Source: Notospermus geniculatus (taxonomy: Eukaryota > Nemertea > Pilidiophora > Heteronemertea > Lineidae). From it: a stretch of DNA of 64,000 bases. Location: assembly GCA_002633025.1 (NCBI GenBank), contig NMRB01000852.1, forward strand, positions 1-64,000, in the 5' to 3' direction. Each line of letters opens with the position of its first letter. Within the stretch, counting starts at the first letter, position 1. Under the pieces are notes generated by a model. That model ran no database searches. It had not been told where the DNA came from and saw only the letters and a program-made list of their open reading frames with translations. Both the position numbers and the translations under genes were made by a program. Positions 48,211 through 60,732 of the stretch are shown here, piece by piece.

Positions 48211-50342
48211 ATCCTTTCATGTTACGTATGTGTAAATAATATCGATTTTTAATTCATTCGTTTATGTTAGTAAAAAGGAAAAAACCCACACACGTGACAT
48301 CTTTACATCAATAATTCTTTTAATTGATCGACGAACGAACAAGCCATGAATCTTGTATTCAACAACCCACCACCCTGATCCATTCTGCCAGAAGTCTTAT
48401 CCATCAAAACGAGTTGTACAAGCGAGAGACGCCTAGGTCTATTGGATTTTGTGGGGGTGGATTAAGACGGCGACAATCTTACTCGCTTTGATTCGGCGTT
48501 TCCTGTAATATGGTGGCAATCGGAGCGAGGGGGAGTTGACACGAGACTTGTTAAGACCCAACTCTGAGTTAAAAAGCTTTCCATAACGTATTTATCATTG
48601 CTTGGAAGGATGGTTTGAAAGTTTAGGCGGGGGTGAAAGTGAGTTTCCCCAGGCTGTAGTCAGCATTATGGGGTTATCCTGAGTATGACACATAGGCCTA
48701 GTTTAGGTTGGTACCAGACCCTTCCCTTCATGACATCAGATGAAGCTTAAAAACTGAAAGCATCTCAAGAAACGACACAACACACGGAGTGTCACGTTTA
48801 GTTTTTGAAGAAAGAGACAATTGCGTAAGCTAAAGACACAATGGTCATGGTTCTCTTCCGGTGACGTACCGCTTCACTTCCGATCACCACCATCCCTTCC
48901 CAGCGTGGACAACGTGCCATAAGGCTCTTTGAATTCAGGCATAAAAGGGTGTCAGATGAGCGAAAAGGGATCCGATTCACCCTGTCAGCTCCTTGCGTGG
49001 GCGTGCAGAGTTTTTGAGTCCTTTGCCCAAGGGCGAACAAAATGATACAGTAGCAAGTTAGGGTACCCAAACTTTTGCCGATATTTTGACAGGGACACTT
49101 TGTTGAAAGTTCACGGATGTCATCTTCATTGTATGTCAGAACATATCAAAGGAAAATTTGCATTTTTAATTGCATTCCAGATTTCTTGGAACGTACAACT
49201 GTCCTCCTTCTGAGAGTTGAGAAGGGTCTGTCCCTGGCATCTGTTAGTGTTAGTCCTTCATTATTCAAGTAAATAATGGACCACCTCAGTGTAACTGTAT
49301 TGTTCTCTAAAGGACAGTGTTATTGACTGTTATGTCCTGTCCCATTAGCGGCTAATGAGGACGTGGGTTTAACACTCTCACCATCAAAATCTGTCGACGA
49401 AAGTAACAGCAAAGTTGACCCTACGACCCTTAAACTTCTACTTCATCCAAGTCTATCACCATCACCATTGACAATGGAAATGGCGTCTTCCATCGGATCA
49501 GCTGGGTCGGATCAAGTTAGAACCAGGCTTGGCAAGACGAGTCGGTCGATGGAAAGACGGCGATATGAATATTGAAATACGCTTAGTTAAGAAAAATTAA
49601 CAATATTTCGTCACAAAAAATCACGTTTTCAAATTAAAATCCGATGCCAGCAGGTGCATTTGATTTTCCAACAAAATTGCCCGAGTCCATTTTAGTGGCA
49701 TGTTGAAGGGCATGGACAGATTTTCCAAAAAAAGACGAATTCTACCAAAGCTCAGTTTTCTAATTTATTCCTCGAGTGTAGGAGGTTGTAAAAGGAGCCC
49801 CTTAGTTTTTCTACCGGCGCAGATGAGATGTCTTCCCCCACGGGTTTACGTGACGGAATCGGCAGACATCCCGGGGTGTTCCATGTGACATAATTTCCAT
49901 CAATAATTGCACAATGTTAATTATACATGACATGCAATTGTCAAACCTTATTCAAAGAATATTACAAAAGTTTACAACACAATGTTTGCAAGTTTAATTA
50001 GCCAAAACCAGCGGCATACACCAGTCTGGTTCCGACCTTGGTCGCTCTGGAGCAAAGCTCAAGCACTGTCAATGCTCAAATGGAAAATTGGGTTTTTTGT
50101 TTGTGACATGAGGCATGGTGATCATATCCCCCACGGCATTGGCCTCGGGCGGTAAATCTGCGCACTACAGTAGTATTGTCACCGACACAACTCGTCACTC
50201 TACTTACGGAGGTGGAGTGACTCCCTCCAGCTGATCAAGTCCTCTAAGCCATATGCCCCAAAGTGATGGCAATAACCAGGAATGCAAGTCCGCCCGATAC
50301 AATACTGCTATTGTATGGTTACTATTCGAATGGCAATGGTCT

Positions 50343-50384
50343 CTATAACCATGGAAGTATTATATACTTCCATGCTATAACCAT
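50343..50384. repeat. 32-bp palindromic insertion with 10-bp flanking duplication
   Basis: CTATAACCAT occurs on both sides of a near-perfect palindrome (ATGGAAGTAT, TAT, ATACTTCCAT). Copy 1 has a single CTATAACCAT at the matching place (41875-41884) and no palindrome. Confidence 0.9.
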
Positions 50385-51729
50385 ATCCTTCAACCGGATT
50401 CCGGGGGGACTAAGAGTCCTCTCACACCGGACGTATCGCAGCCTTAAACTCAACTTCTTTTCAAACTTTACAGAAATAGAATATGATGGTACGGGCTAAA
50501 AATAAAGGTCAGCTAGAAAAAAGGTTACTCCCTTACAAAGGAAGTCAATGCCTTGGAAAGGATAGAACAGCTTGCAAAGAGGAGTTTCCGCTCTCAAATG
50601 ATTCTTGTTGCTAAAAATTGATTTGCCATCAGGTCAATGTCAATTTGAATGTCACATTGACCTATTCCCACCATTGTGTGACACTTCTTTACGACACGTA
50701 AAAACACTGTCGTCTGCTGTTCATCTCTCATCCTAATCCCATCATAATCGGCGAGCAGACAATGACGCCACATCACGCAACAATGGTCCAGCGACGGCAC
50801 ACATACTGCGTGCGTAATTCCCTCCTTTTCAAATTTTAGACAACAGATTTTCAACCTGCTCCGACCCCTGTCCCTGAGTAGGTGTCATAATCTCACACAG
50901 CCTCCGCCCGAGGCACAAACTGATGATACAAGTGATGCAACTTGATCACAATGACGCAAAGATTGGGCAACTCCTGGGCCATTCCCTCGAGCAAAGATGG
51001 CCATTTCTTAATTAAACGCTCCTTAATCTCATTCCTGATCTAACTAGATGTAAGGAATGTTTTGTCCGGGATGATCCAGCCTCTGTCCTCGGGCAGTTTA
51101 AGCACCGTCGGCTAGAGACTGTTCAAGGCTGATAAGTCAGTCATCAATGCCGATCATCTCGGCAAAGCTCTGGAAATCAATTAGCAAGCTGCTCACGCGC
51201 TGAACCCCTTTCACCATTGTTGCGGAGAAAATTAAACAATAATTAATTGTACAAGCATTAGGTGTGCAGTATGGAGGCTATCCTGCCTGATTGTTCTCCT
51301 GCCAATTAACGCCGGATTAGCACAATCTTCCGACAGATGCAGTTGACCCATGTCATGTGATGGATGAAGGACGACACCCCACACCATTACTGTTGATTAC
51401 ACCATCGTACAAAGGGGACAGGGTTTACGGGGGATAGTGAAAGCCATGATTACTCTGGGTTATTGGCGGCTTTGGCGCGTGGGTTGCGTAGCAAATCAGT
51501 GGACCACTAATGAGGGACAATTATGCTCGAGGAGATGGGGGTTAATGAGATCGTAGGTCATGACGGGTTTATTGGGTTGCTACTGACGTTCTCAGAATTA
51601 AGACGGCTAATATTCACTGATACGATATTAAAGGCTACCGTTCAACCATTTCTGTCAAAATGTCACGATACATCAACTTGCTCTTTACCTGTTTTGGACA
51701 AAAAGATGCTAAGAAGGGATATAAATGCC

Positions 51730-52027
51730 TTCTGTTGGTAGCCTAGTGGTTATCACGTCCGCTAAGCAAGCAGCAGAGATCCATGGTTCGAATCCAGCAT
51801 TTGTCAAATCGTCCCTGGCTCTTCACATCCGCCGCATGGGACGGTTAGCCGTGCTGCCGTGCACCTTTGCAAGGGCAAGTAAACGACCCCGTCGAAGTGA
51901 GCATGGGGTCTTGAGATGGCCTTCTCCGTACCTACCAGGGCCAATAATGCTCTGAAGGAAAAGTATAATACAAATACTCGAGCCAACCACGGCTCATGAC
52001 GCAGAAGATGATGATGATAATGAACAC
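51730..52027 (+). mobile_element. tRNA-derived SINE, family 2, copy 3
   Basis: This is the duplicate of the SINE at 43230, lying exactly 8500 bp away and with no difference that I can see. Confidence 0.85.
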
Positions 52028-52347
52028 AAGTTTCTTTTCATCTTGTGTCATATTATATTAGGGAAGACATGTATCATCATATTGAATATGAAAGTAAGAT
52101 GTCACGTGGTGTTTATCGTCTTCCTAGTACATTAACACGTCTTATCTGCGCATTTAGACTTTTGATGTAGGAATGTTGCCAAAAAAAGATTACAACAACG
52201 CCAAACGATGCCAGGACATGCCTCGACATTTATGGAGGCATGTCCTCGACATTTATGGAATGGCAAGTGTCCATTTCGGAATGTTGTCCTTACTGAACGA
52301 GGCCCAAGCCTTAGACCACTAACCCTGTCTCCTCGAAACTTCCTCCA

Positions 52348-52545
52348 AATGAAGAACCCGCAAAACTGGCGCTACTGGGAGTCGCTGTGAGCGGTTGTAC
52401 CTTTTTACGTCTCGTCCGTGTTGCACTGCGTCAAGAACGTCGTGACGCGGCGTCATGACGTTGCTTTGCTCTGTTTTTGACGTCTTCGGTACAACCGCTC
52501 GCAGCGCCGCCCTGTCGGGATAAAAAGTTATGCAGGTTCCTCATT
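52348..52545. mobile_element. MITE family C, copy 2
   Basis: This is the duplicate of 43825-44020. Here the inner right arm reads GGTACAACCGCTCGCAGCGCC, a better mirror of the left arm than in copy 1. A 24-bp stretch just upstream (CCTCGACATTTATGG) is doubled in this copy only. Confidence 0.85.
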
Positions 52546-52612
52546 GGCCCAATCCGAATCATGAAAAGTCTGACCAGGACCGAGTAGTATACATTCACAT
52601 TCCTCCGGCAAT

Positions 52613-52779
52613 AGGAGCAGTCAGCCGCGCATATTGCTAACAGATGGCAGCACAGTCTTAGCGGACCAAATGTACAGGAAATCTATTATGATCGCTGCTC
52701 GATCGATAATGACTGGGTCCGCTAGATGCATTGAATTGGGCCCTAGTGACACCTAGTGGTCAACTCGCTGACAGCTCCT
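52613..52779. mobile_element. 167-bp MITE present only in duplication copy 2
   Basis: TIRs of 13 bp (AGGAGCAGTCAGC and GCTGACAGCTCCT, one mismatch) bound the insertion. The target AT is duplicated (52611-52612 and 52780-52781). The matching place in copy 1 (GGCAATTGAG at about 44080) is a clean empty site. TAGCGGAC words in both halves extend the fold. The right part carries a CTCF-like word on the minus strand (TGACCACTAGGTGTCACTAG, 52743-52762). Confidence 0.92.
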
Positions 52780-53307
52780 ATTGAGATCATAAAAGGGTAA
52801 AATGATAGTTGCCAAATTCAAAACATAGAATTTGGAGGGTCCCTCAACATGGGCAACTCCTCAGCCACCGTTTTCTATTCACATATTGACATAATAGATC
52901 TACTTCAGGAACATTTATCTCGTTCATCGTGGATTTATTTGAAGAACAAAACAAAACAATCCTAACCAAGTTGAACAAGTTCAGCAGTCGTGAGAGAGTG
53001 AGAGCATTTTTCGATGAAGAATGGGCCACGTTTCTACCTGGATGAGATTCGAGTGTGGGCGGGGAACAGATTGCACATGGAGACTGATGAGGCAGGGCGC
53101 ACGCTTCATTACCTTGGCATATTTCATCCTAACAATTAACACTGCAACTCGATGCTGGAGAATTTAAAGGGGTTATGAGCGTGGAGAGAGACTCCAGGAA
53201 ACAACCACCTCTAGTGCGAGAAGCAAGATGGACACAGACGTCTCTGATTTTCATTCACCACACCCCCGGACCACACCAGGAAGAATGAGAGGGACGAGGT
53301 TGCCATG

Positions 53308-53324
53308 CCACCAGATGGCAGCAC
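53308..53324 (+). promoter_or_regulatory. CTCF-like site (duplicate)
   Basis: CCACCAGATGGCAGCAC is kept unchanged from copy 1 although the surrounding sequence differs by several indels. Confidence 0.45.
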
Positions 53325-55307
53325 ATCACAACTCTGATGAAAGCTCCACCTGTGCTGGTCATGACAACCTTTTCCACACACCAACCATCGCTCTTTCCCG
53401 TTTTTTCCTGCAAGTACCCTTCAACACCCACAAAAGAGCCTACGTGCTGACAAGGAACTTGAACTTGAACCACAGAACATAACCTGAAGACAGAATGTGG
53501 GCCTATTAACAATGAAATATGGCGTTTTTTCAGTCTGGTTAGAATATCAGACAGATTATTAGTTAAACCTACAAACTGCTCTTTTCTTGTCAGACGGTCA
53601 TGGATGGTAGGTTACCTTACATGAAAAGTATCTTTGAAGGTTGAAGGCAGAGCTAGGATTACCAGATTAGCCAGAACCAAACAGATCTATAGCAATAATA
53701 GTTTGCTTTGGTGTTAGTGAGGGAGGATGGCTAGCTTATGAATTTTTAGATATTTTCAGAGAATGGCTTGCTTTGGTGTTCACTTTTAATAGGCTATAGA
53801 TGGGTAATCTGCAAAGTTTACTGATTGACAAAATGAGATTCTGGTCCACCACGCCGGTCAGAGACAGGTCTCCGGTCTGGAGAAGCCAGTTCTGAAATGT
53901 CACCAGATGAAACAAAAATGTCAGGAGACTAAAGTAAAGGTGAGGTTCAATAATCTCCCTTTGGGCAAGAAAGGAATTGTTCCTCAGGCAGAGATGGTGT
54001 TAGACCGTATCCTAGCACGTCTCTTCAACCATAAAACGCCATTTTTAAAGGTTATCTCGTAGACATTCTAGAGTACGATCAATCAAGATGTCCCCGCGCC
54101 CACGATCGACTCCAAGTGGCAGTATTTTATCAAAGATCTATATGTCATCAATATGTTCTCAGTGTTATTGAGTGGCCTATCATTGTGTGGCTCCAGGATA
54201 TGCCAACGACTGGTTTAACTCTTTGGGGTAGAGACGATAGGGGAACTCCTGAGAATTCCCATCTCAAACGACAAAACTTCCCTTTGCAGAGACAGCATGC
54301 CATTGGCGGTTTCACAGAGCAAAACTGTGGCGTTCTTTCCATACAAGTCAGTCTTCTCAGTGTGTTGGCGGATTTCAACAACTACAATTCATATAATGCC
54401 CTCTTTTATTGTATGTAGATTAAATCTCGTGAATTGACATGGTACCACATGACCTGATCCACCCCCGCACGTAGGCAATCCATACGTTGATATGGCCATA
54501 CACAGGATTGTCGGACTCATCACGAATGTTGTGCATGTACATCCTTGTTTGTTTTGACCATCCTGTTCTGTGTGTTCTGTCTTACCCATTTTCCTATTTG
54601 ACGTTGTTTACGATGTTGCAAACGATTTTCTATGAATGGATCGAGTCTCTGTGAGGGGTACTTCGTTGTGCTTCAGCCTTCTGGCAAGGCGAGCAAAGCG
54701 ACTTGCCCACGGTCACTAATGAAATGATCTATTATTGTTTGCACAAATGTAGGTGGGTGACTTCTGCAGTAGCTTGCCTGAAACCAAAGTTACTTTTGTT
54801 GAAAGACATGTTTATGACTCTTGCCCCTCAAACATTCGTCATGTTCGTCGTAGGCCTACTTCTGTTCCAAGCATGCAAATCAAGTGATTCGCCAGAGAGG
54901 TGACACGCAAAGAGGCACTCAGTGCAACGTGAACCTTGGTCAACCCTTGGTATCCGTTCGAACAAGAGACCTTTGGAGCCGCTATGGAATATCAAAAATA
55001 TCTACTATCTGTTGATCAACAGGATACAGTTTGATTAATAGGGCAGGAGCTGTGTGGGCTTCCAAGGTTGAACAAGACGCTAGTCATGCCAGTATAAACC
55101 ACGTCTTGGCCAGCAACGTGCATCAGCAATGAACTTATCGAACAAATCCAAAACTCAAGCAACCAAGTGACAACGAGAAGGGGAGGGGCAGAAGTGTGTG
55201 TGACGATAGGTAAATGTTGTGGGTGGGAATACACCTGTTGTGGTCGACAGGAATGGCTGCATGGCGGTTCATGGGTAAACACTCTCCGAATTACTTTTAT
55301 TTGGGGC

Positions 55308-55577
55308 CAAAGAAAGAGAAAGCACAAAAATTGACACACAAAATGATGACAAACAGGAAGTCAATTTCCAGAATCTTAGCAAATTTTCGACCCCAACCGG
55401 GGTATTCTTTAGGCTGGCACTTACAAGTCGAGCTACCAGAAGTGTAATGAGCTGGATCCCAACATTACAAGTAATATTACAAGCTCGACTTGAAAGTGCC
55501 AGCCTGAAGACGACCCCGGTTGAGGTCGAAAATTTGCTAAGATTCTGGAAATTGACTTCCTGTTTTTATCATCACTC
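55308..55577. mobile_element. foldback element, duplicate
   Basis: Arms run from about 55351 to 55566. The flanking repeat TATTTGGGGC is exact here (55298-55307 and 55578-55587). It otherwise matches the element at 46650-46916. Confidence 0.85.
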
Positions 55578-56415
55578 TATTTGGGGCGATTCCTATGTAT
55601 TCCCATCTCTGAGCGACCCTGCGTAGTCCTAATACAGGAACAAGCAACCCGTCCACCAAGTTTCCCATTAGCCATCGGCCTAACTTTGACATAGAGGATC
55701 TTGTGGTGACAATCCTTTGTCACCCACACTTTCACCTTGCGTCTGGGAGACCAGCAAACGAACTTCACCTCCACCCCCACCTTATCCCCTCAGAGCTGGA
55801 TGAGAGTTTGAGGATTTTGACCCCCCTGGAGGCCACCACATGAATAGACGACATTTCAAACCAACGAAGTGTAGGCCTCAGACTAAATCAAACAGAGATG
55901 ACAAGTCTATTCGCAGACATGAATTTATTGATATCATGGCCGCAACTGAACTGAACCGAGCCAATTCTTGGTGTTTTCCAAATAAGGGCATTTGTAGCGA
56001 TTTCATGGAGCGATTTCATGTCAGACCTGGTAAATCAAGCTCAGACATTCACACAACATAAAGTCCCCCAGAAGACGTGACAAGACAGACAGGTACCGGT
56101 GTGTAGGAGTAGGGACCTGATTTGTTGATAAACAAACCGAGCTATGGCCACATTTGCCCAATTCAATGGAATCTTGCCAATGTGTTCGAAACCATGAACT
56201 CGGCCCACGTGGATGTGATAGTGTACACCACAGGGAAAAAAATAATACCGAAAAAGAATAAAGACTGATGATTATGTATTAAGAGATTAAGCGGTTATGG
56301 CTTAGAGGGGGATTAGAGTGGGTGGTTTTATTGTTCGATTAAGACTTCATAATTATGCCCTATTACCACCAATTGAAACCACAAATTACGCTGTTGGAAT
56401 AGGCCTACTGGTTCG

Positions 56416-56628
56416 TTAGTTTTTTCGAACACGTGCTCTTGAAGCTATCGGCGCTACATACACTAGACAAGAGACCAATAGTATTAATGAGAAGATGAAT
56501 ACCACTTCTTTATCAAATACCTCATAACTAAGTGAGTAAACAGAATCCGGGTGTAGAATGTTTGGATGCAGACAAATGAATGCCAACAATGCCAGAAGCA
56601 CTGAAAAGAAGAGTTGCACTTGTACCAA
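56416..56628 (-). CDS. duplicate of the possible two-segment membrane protein
   Basis: The last 70 codons of a 97-codon frame match the frame at 47758-47970 with one substitution. The longer N-terminal extension seen here comes from the adjacent SINE and is probably not coding. As with copy 1 I regard this as doubtful. Confidence 0.18.
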   Translation of the reverse strand: MVQVQLFFSVLLALLAFICLHPNILHPDSVYSLSYEVFDKEVVFIFSLILLVSCLVYVAPIASRARVRKN

Positions 56629-56631
56629 GGA

Positions 56632-56870
56632 GGCGTTGTGGTGTAGTAGTTGTTCGGGCCTCTGGTTAGCGGTCAGAAGATCCCAAGTTCGATCCCCACT
56701 TAGCATGAGACTGGCTAAATCTCTTCACCTCATTTCGCTCACCCAGGTCTAAAGTCGTACCTAGCCGGCAGAGATGGTTTATGTGAATTCTAGTCATGTG
56801 CGGTGACAAACAGGCCAGTTGGAAAATGTGAGAGTGAAACGTCTTGAAAGTCTCAGTCAGGACTTCATTA
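56632..56870 (+). mobile_element. tRNA-derived SINE, family 1, copy in duplication copy 2
   Basis: The head GTTGTGGTGTAGTAG and B-box AGTTCGATCC are better preserved than in copy 1. The body includes CTCACCCAGGTC and GTACCTAGCCGGCAGAGATG. Confidence 0.75.
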
Positions 56871-58956
56871 AAATCCGAAATACATCCTTTCATGTTACGT
56901 ATGTGTAAATAATATCGATTTTTAATTCATTCGTTTAAGTTAGTAAAAAGGAAAAAACCCACAGACGTGACATCTTTACATCAATAATTCTTTTAATTGA
57001 TCGACGAACGAACAAGCCATGAATCTTGTATTCAACAACCCACCACCCTGATCCATTCTGCCAGAAGTCTTATCCATCAAAACGAGTTGTACAAGCGAGA
57101 GACGCCTAGGTCTATTGGATTTTGTGGGGGTGGATTAAGACGGCGACAATCTTACTCGCTTTGATTCGGCGTTTCCTGTAATATGGTGGCAATCGGAGCG
57201 AGGGGGAGTTGACACGAGACTTGTTAAGACCAACTCTGAGTTAAAAAGCTTTCCATAACGTATTTATCATTGCTTTAGAAGGATGGTTTGAAAGTTTAGG
57301 CGGGGGTGAAAGTGAGTTTCCCCAGGCTGTAGTCAGCATTATGGGGTTATCCTGAGTATGACACATAGGCCTAGTTTAGGTTGGTACCAGACCCTTCCCT
57401 TCATGACATTAGGTGTATCTTAAAAACTGAAAGCACCTCAAGAAACGACACGTCACACGGAGTGTCACGTTAGTTTTTGAAGAAAGAGACAATTGCGTAA
57501 GCTGAAGACACAATGGTCATGTTCATGATTCTCTTCCGATGACGTACCGCTTCACTTCCGATCACCACCATCCCTTCCCAGCGTGGACAACGTGCCATAA
57601 GGCTCTTTGAATTCAGGCATAAAAGGGTGTCAGATGAGCGAAAAGGGATCCGATTCACCCTGTCAGCCCCTTGCGTGGGCGTGCAGAGTTTTTGAGTCCT
57701 TTGCCCAAGGGCGAACAAAATGATACAGTAGCAAGTTAGGGTACCCAAACTTTTGCCGATATTTTGACAGGGACACTTTGTTGAAAGTTCCCGGATGTCA
57801 TCTTCATTGTATATCAGAACATATCAAAGGAAAATTTGCATTTTTAATTGCATTCCAGATTTCTTGGAACGTACAACTGTCCTCCTTCTGAGAGTTGAGA
57901 AGGGTCTGTCCCTGGCATCTGTTAGTGTTAGTCCTTCATTATTCAAGTAAATAATGGACCCTTAGTGTAACTGTATTGTTCTCCAAAGGACAGTGTTATT
58001 GACTGTTATGTCCTGTCCCATTAGCGGCTAATGAGGACGTGGGTTTAACACTCTCACGATCAAAATCTGTCGACGAAAGTAACACCAAAGTTGACCCTAC
58101 GACCCTTAAACTTCTACTTCATCCAAGTCTATCACCATCATTGACAATGGAAATGGCGTCTTGGCATCAGATCAGCTGGGTCGGATCAAGTTAGAACCTG
58201 GCTTGGCAAGACGAGTCAATGGAAAGACGGCGATATGAATATTGAAATACGCTTAGTCAAGAAAAAATAACAATATTTCGTCACAAAAAATCATAACAAA
58301 AATCACGTTTTTAAATTCAAATCCGATGCCAGCAGGTGCATTTGATTTTCCAACAAAATTGCCCGAGTCCATTTTAGTGGCATGTTGAAGGGCATCGACA
58401 GATTTTCCAAAAAAAGACGAATTCTACCAAAGCTCAGTTTTCTAATTTATTCCTCGAGTGTAGGAGGTTGTAAAAGGAGACCCTCAGTTTTTCTACCGGC
58501 GCAGATGAGATGTCTTCCCCCACGGGTTTACGTGACGGAATCAGCAGACATCCCGGGGTGTTCCATGTGACATAATTTCCATCAATAATTGCACAATGTT
58601 AATTATACATGACATGCAATTGTCAAACCTTATTCAAAGAATATTACAAAAGTTTACAACACAATGTTTGCATGTTTAATTAGCCAAAACCAGCGGCATA
58701 CACCAGTCTGGTTCCGACCTTGGTCGCTCTGGAGCAAAGCTCAAGCACTGTCAATCCTCAAATGGAAAATTGGGTTTTTTGTTTGTGACATGAGGCATGG
58801 TGATCATATCCCCCACGGCATTGGCCTCGGGCGGTAAATCTGCGCACTACAGTAGTATTGTCAGCGACACAACTCGTCACTCTACTTACGGAGGTGGAGT
58901 GACTCCCTCCAGCTGATCAAGTCCTCTAAGCCATATGCCCCAAAGTGATGGCAATA

Positions 58957-59603
58957 TTGCAAAAAGCTTGCTGTTTGTAATCAAACGGATAAAGCGACAA
59001 ATCTTCAACTTAGGAAGTCCAGAAGGCACAATGTAGATATTTCCCGCCAGGCCATTTGACCATAAAATCATAAAATCCTCTCAGTAATTATCTCCAGTTA
59101 ATTATCATCGCAGGTTTCTTAATTGCTACCATTCAATTTGTTGCCATCGACAAATTGTGATATTTCAACAAAATTGTCGACTTTTGTCCATGATATTAGC
59201 ACGGAAGATAATATTTTCCCTTCGTTAACTTGATGTGCATTAAAACATGAGGCTAATGGCAAACACGACGGCTGTTCCTGGGTTCTTTATTTGTTAGCCA
59301 ATGATTGGCGAGTGGGCGACACTTGGTTTATCGGTGAAGTCCCATCGGAGTGTTTCCGATGATTCTCGTTATGTGTTCATTCTCCATGATACAGGAAGAT
59401 GAGATGAGAAAAGAGCGTGACATTCCATACGAGGTCATCCATTTTGTAAAACCTGAAATTTGATGAAAAGCACAAACTCTTCTGTTATCATAGTCGATCG
59501 TTCTGATAAACAGACAAACACTGGAATGGAAGGTTGGAGAAATGGCGGGAAAATTCTCACTTTGTTCAACCCAAAAGACTTGTGAACAAATCGCCCAATA
59601 AAG
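58957..59603. other. no gene seen
   Basis: Unique intronic sequence between the 8.5-kb duplication and the family C MITE. No exon is supported. Confidence 0.4.
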
Positions 59604-59794
59604 AATGAGGAACCCGCATAACTTTTATCCCGACAGGGCGGCGCTGCGAGCGGTTGTACCGAAGACGTCAAAAACAGAGCAAAGCAACGTCATGACGTTG
59701 CGTCATGACGTCCTTGACGCAGTGCAACACGGACAAGACGTCGGAAAAGGTACAACAGCGCCGCCCAGTAGCGGTAGTTCTACAGATCCTCATT
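59604..59794. mobile_element. MITE family C, copy 3, inverted relative to the others
   Basis: It begins AATGAGGAACCCGCATAAC and ends GTAGTTCTACAGATCCTCATT. GCGAGCGGTTGTACC and GGTACAACAGCGCCGCC form the inner arms. Its orientation is opposite to the copies at 43.8 and 52.3 kb. Confidence 0.88.
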
Positions 59795-59972
59795 AATGAG
59801 AAGTTTTAGATAAATGGTAATTTGTTACATTTAAAACAAGCCAATCCCGCCCTAATTCCTCCCAAAATTGATCATCCCAGTAAAATCATAAAAACTCGTG
59901 AATACAAATTGAGAATTCATTAGCCGCTGAATGTCAGAGTTGGCTGTAACCTTTGTAAAGTGAGAAAAATTG

Positions 59973-60732
59973 TGGCTTTCGTGGCATTTCCGTTAATACG
60001 AAAAAAATACCATCGTGTGCGAAGTAAGATTAATCGATTAGAGCTCCAAGCTCCGTCGTTAAAGATTCGCAAACTGACATTTCAAACCGACACATCATTC
60101 CGCATGGTGAAAACGATAACCTTTTTCACGATAGGCACCTTTGAATTATAGCAAAATTTTTGATTATAGTTGCTGATGAAAGCTTTCTTGTGGCATTGTA
60201 AATGAAGGTTGCATATTTTCACACACTTTTTGTGACATAATTAGGAGAATTCTCGAAAACATTGAACTCAGTAAAAAGACGCCCAGAAGGTTAGGCAGAC
60301 AATGCTATCAAGTCTAAGTTAAAGCCCGCGATTACGGCAGCGAGTTATCTTTTTACAACTCGGAAAAAAATTCATCCAGAGCTAAATGCCAACAGTGTAG
60401 ACGTTTTACAGCTCAGTCAAATTTTCTTGTGATTACATAGCCTCAGAATACTAATGAAACGTGAACTGGCAATAGTCGACACCAGAAGAAGTCAGTGGAA
60501 CACTTTGCTATCTATTTTCTTGGCTTGGAGAATCGAAGGACTGCCTTATGAATCGTCTGAGATGCCATCCAACCCGATGGCCCTGCAGGCAACAAGAGGC
60601 TCAATCTCCCAACAGGGATCAATTGGTACGCCCACGGACCCCGTGCAAGAAGAGAGCTTATCATCGCCACTAAGCGACTGACATCTACTTCGATAAACGC
60701 TCTCATTTATGGTGAAATATGGGCTAGTAATG
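59973..60732. repeat. 0.76-kb tandem duplication, copy 1
   Basis: The unit starts GGCTTTCGTGGCATTTCCG and ends GGGCTAGTAATGA. The second copy follows with no gap and differs by only about a dozen changes. Confidence 0.96.

Larger units (their letters stand above)
41810..50274. repeat. 8.5-kb tandem duplication, copy 1
   Basis: The copy begins GAATGCAAGTCCGCCCGATA and ends AAAGTGATGGCAATA. It is followed by five bases and then the second copy. It contains a family 2 SINE, a family C MITE, a CTCF-like site, a long palindromic element, a GT/G-run microsatellite and a family 1 SINE. No MIDN exon lies inside. The open frames within are short and mostly shared with copy 2. Confidence 0.97.
50280..58956. 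repeat. 8.5-kb tandem duplication, copy 2
   Basis: This is a direct repeat of 41810-50274, about 210 bp longer mainly because of a 167-bp insertion at 52613. It ends GTGATGGCAATA and passes into unique sequence. Divergence is uneven: about 1.4 kb near the left end has one or two substitutions and no indels, while parts near 44.5/53.2 and 46.5/55.2 kb differ by several indels. Confidence 0.97.
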
